A DNA stretch of 64,000 nucleotides from Jejuia sp. UBA6058 (GTDB lineage: Bacteria; Bacteroidota; Bacteroidia; Flavobacteriales; Flavobacteriaceae): contig DIYI01000005.1 in NCBI GenBank assembly GCA_002428965.1, positions 237,643 to 301,642 of the forward strand. Reading direction: 5' to 3'. Both the position numbers and the translations under genes were made by a program. Each line of letters begins with the position of its first letter. The stretch's first letter is position 1. This document shows positions 53,310 to 61,067 of the stretch, in pieces. Below the pieces are notes generated by a model, which was not told where the DNA came from, made no database searches, and saw only the letters and a program-made list of their open reading frames with translations.

Positions 53310-54545
53310 ATGAGCGCCACAATATTATTCTACATCATAATAGGAATTATTATTATAAATTTTATCGTTGATAAGGTATTAGACGCTTTGAACGCAAAGC
53401 ATTTTAATGATAAATTGCCAGAAGATATAGCCGATGTTTACGATGAAGATGAATATATAAAATCTCAAAACTATAAGGCTACGAAGTATAAATTTGGAAT
53501 AATTACATCTACTTTTTCTTTGGTTTTAACGCTTGCTTTTTTGTTTTTTGATGGGTTTGAATTTGTGGATACTGTTGCCAGAAATTATAGTACAAACCCA
53601 ATTATCACTGCTTTGATTTTTTTTGGTATTATAATGATTGGAAGTGATATACTTACTACTCCTTTTTCATATTATAGCACTTTTGTCATTGAAGAAAAAT
53701 TTGGTTTCAACAAGACAACCTTAAAGACGTTCATAGTAGACAAAATTAAAGGTTGGTTGATGATGGCAATTGTTGGCGGTGGAATTTTGGCTTTGATTAT
53801 TTGGTTTTACCAAGTTACTGGTAAATATTTTTGGTTGTATGCTTGGGGATTAGTTGCTGTGTTTACTTTATTTATGAATATGTTTTATTCTAAACTTATC
53901 GTACCTTTATTTAATAAGCAAACGCCTCTGGAATATGGAGAATTACGCGATAAAATTTCAGATTATGCCAATACTGTTGGTTTTAAGTTAGATAAAATTT
54001 TCGTTATTGATGGTTCGAAGCGTAGCACTAAAGCCAATGCCTATTTTTCTGGTTTTGGTAGTGAAAAGCGTGTTACACTTTATGATACTCTAATAAATGA
54101 TTTAGAACATGAAGAAATTGTTGCAGTACTCGCTCATGAAGTAGGGCATTATAAAAAGAAGCACATCATTTTTAATTTGTTTGCTTCTATTTTATTAACG
54201 GGATTTACGCTTTTTATACTATCGTTATTTATTTCTAATCCCTTATTATCTGAAGCTATAGGGGTCCAAACACCTAGTTTTCATATTGGATTAATTGCTT
54301 TTGGGTTACTTTATTCACCAATTTCAGAAGTTACGGGATTAATTATGAATGTATTTTCTAGAAAATTTGAATATCAAGCGGATGACTATGCTAAGACTAC
54401 TTATAAGGCAGAGCCTTTAATTACTTCACTTAAAAAGCTTTCTAAAAATAGTTTAAGTAATTTAACTCCACATCCAGCTTTTGTGTTTATGCATTATTCG
54501 CATCCTACGCTTCTGGAACGGATTCGTAATTTGAGAAAGAATTAG
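53310..54545 (+). CDS. M48 family metallopeptidase (CAAX protease/Ste24-like)
   Basis: A 411-residue integral membrane zinc protease with about seven hydrophobic helices. The active site HEVGHYKKKH lies around residue 267, preceded by EEIVAVLAH. The third ligand is in FEYQADDYA. The N-terminal INFIVDKVLDALNAKHF and SKRSTKANAYFSGFG motifs are typical of Ste24/CAAX-type members, which act in membrane protein quality control. ATG 53310 starts 4 bases after the methyltransferase stop; a longer frame into that gene is not used. Confidence 0.94.
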   Translation: MSATILFYIIIGIIIINFIVDKVLDALNAKHFNDKLPEDIADVYDEDEYIKSQNYKATKYKFGIITSTFSLVLTLAFLFFDGFEFVDTVARNYSTNPIITALIFFGIIMIGSDILTTPFSYYSTFVIEEKFGFNKTTLKTFIVDKIKGWLMMAIVGGGILALIIWFYQVTGKYFWLYAWGLVAVFTLFMNMFYSKLIVPLFNKQTPLEYGELRDKISDYANTVGFKLDKIFVIDGSKRSTKANAYFSGFGSEKRVTLYDTLINDLEHEEIVAVLAHEVGHYKKKHIIFNLFASILLTGFTLFILSLFISNPLLSEAIGVQTPSFHIGLIAFGLLYSPISEVTGLIMNVFSRKFEYQADDYAKTTYKAEPLITSLKKLSKNSLSNLTPHPAFVFMHYSHPTLLERIRNLRKN

Positions 54546-54563
54546 ACTTCTTTAGAGGAAACA

Positions 54564-55103
54564 TTACTCATGCCCTTCATGATCTTCAATAGCACCTCTT
54601 TCAACTATGGTAACCGCTTTTTGAAGCATTAAGTTATTAGGGTAAGTAACTAAATCTCCATTTTCTAAACGCAGATGTAGGTGAAAGGCACCAATATCTT
54701 CAATAATAACTTCTGAAGGCAAATCGTTATCATGTATTTTAATTTTATCACCTACTTTATAAGGAAAGCTAAAAAACATAATAATTCCTGAGGTAACATT
54801 ACTAAGAATTGACCAAATAGCAAAAAGCGCAATACCAAGAATTGCAAAAACTGATGAGAAAATTACAGCAATGTCTTCAAAATCTGCACCAAAAACAAAA
54901 GCTTCAATAAGTATAGCTATTAAAACAAGGGTAATGGAAACATACCTGCAAATAAGTTTTGTACGCGCTTTAACTATGCCATTACGCTTCCCAATTTTCT
55001 TAATAACAAAATTGGTGACAACGCCTATTATAAATAAAAAACCAACTATTACCGCTGATGTCAATAATTGTTCGTTATACTTTTCAAAGAAATTTGCAAT
55101 CAT
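54564..55103 (-). CDS. Small MscS-family mechanosensitive ion channel
   Basis: A 179-residue protein with three transmembrane helices (~14-34, 50-68, 78-110) and a short MscS beta-domain (SFPYKVGDKIKIHD, NGDLVTYPNNLMLQKAV). The pore helix carries AILGIALFAIWSILSNVTSG. It is a minimal MscS with almost no C-terminal vestibule domain, which may limit stable heptamer formation. It presumably relieves osmotic pressure at the inner membrane. It is convergent with the M48 gene. Confidence 0.9.
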   Translation of the reverse strand: MIANFFEKYNEQLLTSAVIVGFLFIIGVVTNFVIKKIGKRNGIVKARTKLICRYVSITLVLIAILIEAFVFGADFEDIAVIFSSVFAILGIALFAIWSILSNVTSGIIMFFSFPYKVGDKIKIHDNDLPSEVIIEDIGAFHLHLRLENGDLVTYPNNLMLQKAVTIVERGAIEDHEGHE

Positions 55104-55138
55104 AATTATTGGTTAATTACAGTGCAAAGATAGAAGCA

Positions 55139-56047
55139 TTATTTTAATTGTAACGTATCTCTTAATACTTCGTATTGATTACTGTTTTTTTGCCAATACG
55201 GAGATTTTATGGTTTTTAATTTTGTGGCTTTAGTGGTTAACGTTTTACCGCCACTTGTAAAGGTTTCTTCCCAAGATAGAATATCGTGCGGAAATATTGC
55301 ATTAAAATTAATCACTAAAGTTCTATCTAAATTTTTATAATTGATTGTATAACTACTTTCAGATAAAACGGCCTCTGCATCATATGCTTTAATATCAATA
55401 TGTTTCAGTCTTGTAAATTCAAATGAAGGAATTATAGGAATATTACCTGTTGGTAGGGATTTAGGGTTTATTCGAAGTTGGTTCCAGATTTCATTCTCTA
55501 GAATGGCTTTGTCGAGTTTAAACGTTTCGTCAGCTTCACCTTGAAAATAGGAGTGAGACATTATGTTGAACTGCTCTTTGTTATTTAGTTGCGCGTACAC
55601 ATGACCACACCATTCTTGCATAGAACTTGAAACTTTTATCGCATGTTGATTGTTTGCTACAGGGTAAAAAGTACTCTGCATAATAGAATATGGATAAATA
55701 CCTGTATTAAAATTTTTAGTCGCATTTAGCTTTAGAACAGGAACATTTTTTTCAGTTTTATAGTCTGCTTTAACCTGCATTTCTGGAAGAAAATCTTCAG
55801 TAACATAAATTAGAACTACCCTACCTTCTCTCATTTCTCCATAGCGTGCTTGCTCTAGTTTGTATGACGAAATTTCAGCATCACCAGCGTACCAATAGTC
55901 CTTAAATTCTTGAGATAAAGGTTGTGAAGACTTTTTACTTTCTACAGCAGTATTAACTGCAAGCAGCTCTTTTTTATCAGCTTCTTTTTTACAGTTGAAT
56001 AGGACAGTAAAGATTATTAATACTGCTCCAAAATATTTCGTTTTCAT
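55139..56047 (-). CDS. Lipoprotein of unknown function upstream-linked to maf
   Basis: A 302-residue lipoprotein with lipobox VLFNC (Cys ~19). The mature region is beta-rich, with QEFKDYWYAGDAEISSYKLEQARYGE and MQEWCGHVYAQLNN as distinctive segments; no catalytic motif is recognisable. Homologues in flavobacteria are sometimes mislabelled 'septum formation inhibitor' because of the maf neighbour. A 90-base gap separates it from maf upstream. I infer outer-membrane location only. Confidence 0.8.
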   Translation of the reverse strand: MKTKYFGAVLIIFTVLFNCKKEADKKELLAVNTAVESKKSSQPLSQEFKDYWYAGDAEISSYKLEQARYGEMREGRVVLIYVTEDFLPEMQVKADYKTEKNVPVLKLNATKNFNTGIYPYSIMQSTFYPVANNQHAIKVSSSMQEWCGHVYAQLNNKEQFNIMSHSYFQGEADETFKLDKAILENEIWNQLRINPKSLPTGNIPIIPSFEFTRLKHIDIKAYDAEAVLSESSYTINYKNLDRTLVINFNAIFPHDILSWEETFTSGGKTLTTKATKLKTIKSPYWQKNSNQYEVLRDTLQLK

Positions 56048-56137
56048 GGTTGTTATTTTTTTGATCTACACGCAAACATAAAAATGCGACATTATTTAGG
56101 CTCTTATAGTCGGATATATGTTAATAAAATTACGAAG

Positions 56138-56731
56138 TTATTTAAGGTTTGCAATGTCATTTAACGTTTTATAAACAAGGTGCACAGGTAATCCCATTAC
56201 ATTAAAATAGGAGCCCTCAATTTTAGTAACACCAATTTGCCCAATCCAATCTTGAATACCATATGCACCTGCTTTATCAAACGGTTTAAAATTGTCAATG
56301 TAATATTTAATTTCTAAGTCACTCAGTGCTTTAAAACTTACTTTGGTAACACTATACAAAGTTTTTTCGTAAGATGCAGTAGTAAAGCATACGGAAGTAA
56401 TTACTTCGTGAGTTACATTGCTTAATGATTTTAAAATTGAAAACGCTTCATGAGCATCATGTGGTTTTCCTAAAGCCGTTTCATTGTGCCAAACGATAGT
56501 ATCACTAGTAATTAAAATATCCTGAGGTTGTAATTCATTTTTAAAAGGTAAAGCTTTTAACTGTGCTAAATAGTTACTGATTTCAAAATGGGTTAGGCGC
56601 GGAGGAAATTCTTCTTTAATAGGTTTTAGGCGAATTTCAAAACTAACATCTAATTCTTTGAAAAACGCTTGCCGCCTTGGTGATTGCGATGCAAGAATAA
56701 TATTATGATCTTTTAGTTTTTCTTTAAGCAC
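56138..56731 (-). CDS. maf: Maf-family nucleoside triphosphate pyrophosphatase
   Basis: A 197-residue house-cleaning pyrophosphatase hydrolysing dTTP/UTP or modified pyrimidine nucleotides. The N-terminal phosphate loop is LASQSPRRQAFFKEL (~15-29), the metal aspartate is in LITSDTIVWH, and KPHDAHEAFSIL, EIKYYIDNFKPFDKAGAYGIQ and GSYFNVMGLPV follow. Start is GTG at 56731. It lies 5 bases downstream of the UbiA-type gene, in the same operon. Confidence 0.95.
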   Translation of the reverse strand: MLKEKLKDHNIILASQSPRRQAFFKELDVSFEIRLKPIKEEFPPRLTHFEISNYLAQLKALPFKNELQPQDILITSDTIVWHNETALGKPHDAHEAFSILKSLSNVTHEVITSVCFTTASYEKTLYSVTKVSFKALSDLEIKYYIDNFKPFDKAGAYGIQDWIGQIGVTKIEGSYFNVMGLPVHLVYKTLNDIANLK

Positions 56732-56736
56732 AAGAT

Positions 56737-57645
56737 TTAAATTCTGAATGTATATAAAAGTAACGAAAGCATACCAAACAACATAATCAACTTATAAACC
56801 CTAGAAATATGATTAAAATCTTGTTTAGATTTTGCTTGAAACAGTTTAATTGAATTGTAAATTAAAGGAGCAATGACTAAAATCAAAAAGTAAATTAATG
56901 ATAGTTGTTGTTTATATAAGTGGTTGATGGTGTAAATAATAATTAATCCTAATGGAATAAAATTGAGTACAAAAACTAAATTTTTAGCGCGTTCTCTTCC
57001 AATAATTATAGGCAACGTATTAAGGCCAGCTTTATAATCGCCATCAACATCCTCAACATCTTTAACAATTTCTCTTAAGAGATTAATCATAAAGGCGAAT
57101 AAGGCATAATCGAAAATTATTTTAAAAAAGGTAATCTGAACAGTTTTATTGACTTCTGTAAGGCTGGGAGTTAGCTCAAATAGCCCAACAACTAAAATAC
57201 TGGTTGCAACTAAAACAGAAATAAGAATATTACCAATAAGCGCAATACCTTTTAAGTAAGACGCATAGATATATAGTAAGCCTGAAATTACAATGAAAAT
57301 ACTAAAAAATGCACTTTGACCAACATAGTGTGATACACAAAAACCAAGTACAACACCAATGATATTCAGACCAATAAAAAGATTGAAAGCAGTTTTTTCT
57401 GAAATAGATTTACCTATATTAACTTTTTCTGGTTTATTAACACCGTCTGTTTCAACATCATAAATATCATTAATAATATTGCCACCTGCAGCAATGCAAA
57501 TTGTAGCTAATATTAGTAGTGCAATACCTAGACTATCTAAAGCAGTTTGTACTCCAAAAGGTTCTAGTAGTGCATACTTAATAAGTAATTGCATTAAAGC
57601 AATCATTAATAGGTTTTTCCAACGAATTATATTTAGAAATTTCAA
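56737..57645 (-). CDS. UbiA-family prenyltransferase (geranylgeranylglycerol-phosphate geranylgeranyltransferase-like)
   Basis: A 302-residue polytopic membrane enzyme with about eight helices. The two aspartate-rich motifs are NDIYDVETDGVNKP (~60-73) and DVEDVDGDYKAGLNTLPI (~196-213), and both bind Mg-prenyl diphosphate. The sequence style matches Bacteroidota members annotated as GGGP geranylgeranyltransferases; the acceptor in this organism is not established. TTG 57645 overlaps the preceding stop by 4 bases (TTGA), so translation is coupled to the small membrane protein gene. Confidence 0.9.
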   Translation of the reverse strand: MKFLNIIRWKNLLMIALMQLLIKYALLEPFGVQTALDSLGIALLILATICIAAGGNIINDIYDVETDGVNKPEKVNIGKSISEKTAFNLFIGLNIIGVVLGFCVSHYVGQSAFFSIFIVISGLLYIYASYLKGIALIGNILISVLVATSILVVGLFELTPSLTEVNKTVQITFFKIIFDYALFAFMINLLREIVKDVEDVDGDYKAGLNTLPIIIGRERAKNLVFVLNFIPLGLIIIYTINHLYKQQLSLIYFLILVIAPLIYNSIKLFQAKSKQDFNHISRVYKLIMLFGMLSLLLYTFRI

Positions 57646-57977
57646 TAGACTATTGGTGTGCTGCGGTTATCCACAGCAGTTAAAATGTAAGATTTAACTA
57701 AGAAAAACAGAATTATAATAACTACAACTGTTAAAATAGACGCAGTAATAACTTTACGTTTTTCCGCTTTTCTTATTTTGTTTTTAATAAGCTCTTTGTC
57801 AGCTTTTGATAGTTTATGATGTTTGAAGTCTAATTGGAAATGAAGATGAGAGGCCTCGTGCAATCTTTCTTTTGCTGTGGTAAACGGATTATCATTTTTT
57901 TGATTAAAGTTACTCTGCTTATTACCAAAACCAATGTAACCAAAACCTATGCTAATGCGTCTACTTTTGCGTCTCAT
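57642..57977 (-). CDS. Small single-pass membrane protein, conserved hypothetical
   Basis: A 111-residue protein. The N-terminal half is soluble and basic (SRRISIGFGYIGFGNKQ, then a histidine-containing LHEASHLHFQLDFKHHKLSK segment), followed by a charged helix and one transmembrane helix (~76-95). No known domain is recognised. It is tightly coupled to the UbiA-type gene and sits between kdsC and that gene, in a cluster seen often in flavobacteria. A regulatory or assembly role for the neighbours is only a guess. Confidence 0.8.
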   Translation of the reverse strand: MRRKSRRISIGFGYIGFGNKQSNFNQKNDNPFTTAKERLHEASHLHFQLDFKHHKLSKADKELIKNKIRKAEKRKVITASILTVVVIIILFFLVKSYILTAVDNRSTPIVY

Positions 57978-58051
57978 TACTAAATCAAATACCCAACACT
58001 AAATTTAAAATTCAAAAATTTATCAAAGCGACTGTAAACTAAATACTTAAA

Positions 58052-58582
58052 CTAGTCATATTTAGCATTAAAATTACCGCTCCATTTACCTTGTACTTTT
58101 AAAACCTGCTCAATAACATCACGAACTGCACCTTGGCCGCCACCTTTATGAGAAATATACTTTGAAATACTTTTAATTTCTTGAACAGCATCTTGAGGGC
58201 AACATGGTAAACCGACCAATTTCATAACTGGATAGTCAGGAATATCATCACCCATATAAAGTGCTTGATTTGAGTCTATATTATGTTTTGTGAAATAGTC
58301 GTTCAACTGGTCAATCTTATTGTGAGCTCCTAAATAAATATCTGTAATACCAAGTCCTGCTAAACGTTTACGAACGCCTTCATTACTTCCCCCAGAAATT
58401 ATACAAACATAATACCCCTTATCTACTGCAGTTTTAAGGGCGTAACCATCTTTTATATTCATGGTACGCAGCATTTCTCCACTAGACGTAACATGAACCG
58501 TACCATCAGTAAGAACACCATCTACATCAAAAATAAAGGTAGTTATATCATTTAAATATTCTTTATAGCTTTTATCTTCCAT
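58052..58582 (-). CDS. kdsC: KdsC-type HAD phosphatase (Kdo-8-phosphate phosphatase)
   Basis: A 176-residue C0-type HAD phosphatase. Motif I is IFDVDGVLTDGTV (nucleophile Asp ~18), motif II is CIISGGSNEG, and motifs III/IV lie in ALYMGDDIPDYPVM. It dephosphorylates 3-deoxy-D-manno-octulosonate 8-phosphate to Kdo for LPS, linking to the glycosyltransferase/KdkA cluster at 22-29 kb. It starts 12 bases after the DUF2520 gene. Confidence 0.93.
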   Translation of the reverse strand: MEDKSYKEYLNDITTFIFDVDGVLTDGTVHVTSSGEMLRTMNIKDGYALKTAVDKGYYVCIISGGSNEGVRKRLAGLGITDIYLGAHNKIDQLNDYFTKHNIDSNQALYMGDDIPDYPVMKLVGLPCCPQDAVQEIKSISKYISHKGGGQGAVRDVIEQVLKVQGKWSGNFNAKYD

Positions 58583-58594
58583 TAGTTGTTTCTA

Positions 58595-59377
58595 TTATTT
58601 GCGGTTGCTGAGCGGAGTCGAAGTACCATGGGTATCTTGAATTGATTTTGTGATTAACTTATAAATATCTTTATGCTGCTCTTTTTCCAATAACGCTAAA
58701 TGCTTTTTAATAGTTTTTAAATTACCACGTTTTGCAGGTCCCGTTTGTGCCATATAGGGCGACATATCCTGTACTTTATTAGCAGTTTCGAGTATTAGTG
58801 GTTTTAATAAATCAAATTCTGCCGCTTGCGACTCCGTTATTTCATGAGCGATACGATACATTTGGTTGGTGAAGTTATTAACAAAAACAGCTGCTAAGTG
58901 GAGCACTTTTCTTTGATCTCCATTTATCTTTTTAACAGGGCTACCAATCGCCAGGGCTAATTCCTTTAGAATATGATAGTCCTTTTTGTCAATAGTTTCA
59001 ATACCAATCGGCACCTTGGCAAAATCTAAAACTGCATTTTTACTAATGGATTGCAATGGATAAAAAACCCCTCGTTTATTTTTCTTATCAAGGTCATGAA
59101 TATTCACACTTCCAGCGGTGTGCACTACTAAACGATTTTCAAAAGGAAGTTCTGAAGATATTTTTGCCACGGCTTCATCACTTACGGTAATGATATAGAT
59201 ATCGGCTTCTACTAAACTTGTTAAATCATCCATTATATCAACCTCATTACTATATGTAGATATGGCATCTAAATTTCTATTAAACCATTGTTTTACAGAA
59301 ACTTGATTGCTTTTTTTGAATGCTTTAAATAGGTGAGTGCCAACATTTCCAGCACCTAGGATTGTTACCGAAATCAT
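58595..59377 (-). CDS. Rossmann-like NAD(P)-binding and DUF2520 domain protein
   Basis: A 260-residue protein. The N-terminal dinucleotide fold shows VTILGAGNVGTHLFKAF (~3-19) and IYIITVSDEAVAKIS. The C-terminal DUF2520 helical domain has HLAAVFVNNFTNQM and the TGPAKRGN segment typical of the family, which resembles pantoate/6-phosphogluconate-type dehydrogenases. The substrate is unknown. The last residues (GTSTPLSNRK) are encoded by a short dispersed flavobacterial repeat at 58603-58627, so the true family C-terminus has probably been altered. Confidence 0.9.
   Translation of the reverse strand: MISVTILGAGNVGTHLFKAFKKSNQVSVKQWFNRNLDAISTYSNEVDIMDDLTSLVEADIYIITVSDEAVAKISSELPFENRLVVHTAGSVNIHDLDKKNKRGVFYPLQSISKNAVLDFAKVPIGIETIDKKDYHILKELALAIGSPVKKINGDQRKVLHLAAVFVNNFTNQMYRIAHEITESQAAEFDLLKPLILETANKVQDMSPYMAQTGPAKRGNLKTIKKHLALLEKEQHKDIYKLITKSIQDTHGTSTPLSNRK
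58603..58627 (-). repeat. Short dispersed repeat (CTTCGACTCCGCTCAG type) at the DUF2520 gene end
   Basis: The minus strand reads GGTACTTCGACTCCGCTCAG followed by CAACC. The 16-base core CTTCGACTCCGCTCAG is familiar as a high-copy dispersed element in many Bacteroidota genomes (recalled, not searched). It is far more G+C-rich than its surroundings and supplies the last codons of the DUF2520 gene. Only one copy occurs in this window. Confidence 0.6.
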
Positions 59378-59395
59378 AATGCTAAAATAGTAACC

Positions 59396-59428
59396 AATTA
59401 TGAATTAAGGATTAAGAATTAAGAATTT
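59396..59428. repeat. Short imperfect AATTAAG-type tandem repeat
   Basis: Four near-copies of a 7-9 base unit (ATGAATTAAGG, ATTAAGA, ATTAAGA and ATTTCTTAG) lie in the 89-base gap between the DUF2520 gene and the truncated hemoglobin gene. This is a simple-sequence tract and may be a by-product of slippage. Confidence 0.4.
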
Positions 59429-59466
59429 CTTAGTCATAGAATTATTCAAAATTATACTTTTGAAGT

Positions 59467-59853
59467 ATGCAAAAAACAGACATCACAACTAGAGCAGATA
59501 TTTTCAAGTTGGTAAAAACATTCTATTCTAAAGTAAGAAAGGATGAAGTATTGGCACCTTTTTTCAACGATACTATTTCAGACTGGGATGAACATCTAGG
59601 TCGCCTTACAACATTTTGGGAATCGAGTTTGTTTTTAAAGACAAAGTATTATGGAGATCCGTTAGAAGCCCATGTTAATGTGGATAAAAAGTTTAATCAG
59701 ACAATTACTGAAAAGCATTTTGGAATTTGGCTAAATCTTTGGGTTGAAACTATAGACGAACTTTATAAAGGCGATTATGCCGAAAATGCTAAACGACGTG
59801 CAAGAAAAATGGCAACATTTATACATTTGAAGATTTTTGAAGCCAGAAGTTAA
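59467..59853 (+). CDS. Group III truncated hemoglobin
   Basis: A 128-residue single-domain globin of the TrHb3 (P) class. FYSKVRKDEVLAPFFNDTI gives the B/E-helix region, HLGRLTTFWESSLF and HFGIWLNLWVETIDELYKG include the proximal histidine (~93) and the family tryptophans. It probably handles O2, NO or related small ligands in the cytosol. A -7-like TACTTTTG at 59455-59462 ends only four bases before the ATG, suggesting a very short leader or a different true promoter. The gene is flanked downstream by an inverted repeat element. Confidence 0.93.
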   Translation: MQKTDITTRADIFKLVKTFYSKVRKDEVLAPFFNDTISDWDEHLGRLTTFWESSLFLKTKYYGDPLEAHVNVDKKFNQTITEKHFGIWLNLWVETIDELYKGDYAENAKRRARKMATFIHLKIFEARS

Positions 59854-59862
59854 ATAGAGGGT

Positions 59863-59942
59863 GTCACCCTGAACTCGTTTCAGGGTCTCATTTTTTAAGC
59901 ATATAAAATCATATTGAGATTCTGAAACTAGTTCAGAATGAC
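59863..59942. repeat. 80-bp imperfect inverted repeat, dispersed palindromic element (TGAACTNGTTTCA type)
   Basis: The left arm (59863-59890) contains CCTGAACTCGTTTCAGGGTC; the right arm (59915-59942) is its near reverse complement, GATTCTGAAACTAGTTCAGA within TGAG...GAC. They are separated by 24 AT-rich bases. Each arm is itself a small palindrome (CTGAA...TTCAG), so the RNA could form one long hairpin or two short ones. This sequence type is familiar as a high-copy intergenic repeat in Flavobacteriaceae. It lies between convergent genes and may double as a transcription end. Confidence 0.75.
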
Positions 59943-59947
59943 AAAAA

Positions 59948-60442
59948 CTACATAATAATTTTCACCATCCTATAATCATCCATCACAAAACCATTTCCAA
60001 TATCCATGATGATTGCACCCAAATTTTTGAAGCCTAATTTTTCATAAGTATTAATAGAATCGCTATTGTTTTTATTCACCGTGAGTGATATTGATTCACA
60101 ATTTAGTTCCCTTGCTTTATTTTCAATAAAAGACATAGCTTGTTTTCCAAAACTTTTTCCTCTATAAGATTTCAAAATATAAAGTTTACTTATAAAAAGA
60201 TTATCATCTTCTTTTTTAATGCTTAAATATCCAATATTTTCATCCTTAAATTGAAGCATGTAATATTCATAGTCATCAAGAATTTGGTGTGCTATTGCTT
60301 CCTTACTTTGAAACTTACTTAGCATGTAATCTATCTGATCCTTACCAATGATGGGTGTGTAGTGCTCGTGCCAAATAATATCCCCTAAAGTTTCTATAAT
60401 TTTAAAATGCCTTTCCGATGAAGCTTTTACAAATTCAATCAT
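59948..60442 (-). CDS. GNAT family N-acetyltransferase
   Basis: A 164-residue acetyltransferase. Motif A is ISKLYILKSYRGKSFGKQAM (~82-101) and motif B is SLTVNKNNSDSINTYEKLGF (~118-137). The C-terminal DDYRMVKIIM is typical of small-molecule GNATs. ATG 60442 overlaps the hemolysin III-family stop by 4 bases (ATGA), so it is the last gene of a DUF4294-hemolysin III-GNAT unit; the longer frame to 60475 is not favoured. Substrate unknown. Confidence 0.9.
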   Translation of the reverse strand: MIEFVKASSERHFKIIETLGDIIWHEHYTPIIGKDQIDYMLSKFQSKEAIAHQILDDYEYYMLQFKDENIGYLSIKKEDDNLFISKLYILKSYRGKSFGKQAMSFIENKARELNCESISLTVNKNNSDSINTYEKLGFKNLGAIIMDIGNGFVMDDYRMVKIIM

Positions 60443-61065
60443 ATCACATATAAAAATATCATAAAGAAATGACAAATGGCTCCAGCCAACACAAATAGGT
60501 GCCAGATAACATGATTGAATGGTATTTTTTCAATTACATAAAAAATAATACCCAAGGTATAAGCTAATCCGCCAGCGAAAAGCAACAGAATACCATCACC
60601 GTCCAAAAGATCAGATAAATTAGTGTGGTCAAAAACAATAAGCCAACCCATTACTAAATAAAGTAGGGTAGAAAAAATTTCAAACTTACCAGTAAAAAAT
60701 ACCTTTAAAATAACTCCAAAAGCGGCAATACCCCAAACTATATAAAATAGTGTCCATCCCAAATTCTGTTCTAAAGTAATAAGTAGAACAGGTGTGTAAG
60801 TTCCTGCAATTAATAGGTAAATACTAATATGGTCTAAAACTCTAAAGTAATGTTTCTGTGCATTATTTGTAATGCTGTGATATAAAGTTGAAGCGGTAAA
60901 TAGTACGATTATAGAAATACCATAAATAATTACACTTATTAAACTGTAATATGTTTTTCCTGTATCAAAAGTAACAAGTAGAACTAGTGCAAGAATGCCA
61001 AGAATTGCCCCAATTGCATGACTTACAGCATTTAGTTTTTCTTCAAAAGCTGTTTGAATGCGCAT
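60439..61065 (-). CDS. Hemolysin III / PAQR (TrhA) family membrane protein
   Basis: A 208-residue protein with seven transmembrane helices. Family motifs are EEKLNAVSHAIGAILG at the N-terminus, STLYHS (~78-83), HISIYLLIAGTYTP (~95-108) and HVIWHLFVLAGAICHF near the C-terminus, whose histidines form the conserved metal site shared with PAQR receptors. Bacterial TrhA proteins have been tied to membrane-fluidity homeostasis; the hemolysin name is historical. It starts 2 bases after the DUF4294 gene stop. Confidence 0.93.
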   Translation of the reverse strand: MRIQTAFEEKLNAVSHAIGAILGILALVLLVTFDTGKTYYSLISVIIYGISIIVLFTASTLYHSITNNAQKHYFRVLDHISIYLLIAGTYTPVLLITLEQNLGWTLFYIVWGIAAFGVILKVFFTGKFEIFSTLLYLVMGWLIVFDHTNLSDLLDGDGILLLFAGGLAYTLGIIFYVIEKIPFNHVIWHLFVLAGAICHFFMIFLYVI

Positions 61066-61067
61066 GT

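Noticed and set aside
55139..56047. Annotation of this lipoprotein as a septum formation inhibitor
   Set aside because: It lacks the Maf fold motifs; the true Maf is the neighbouring gene at 56138-56731.
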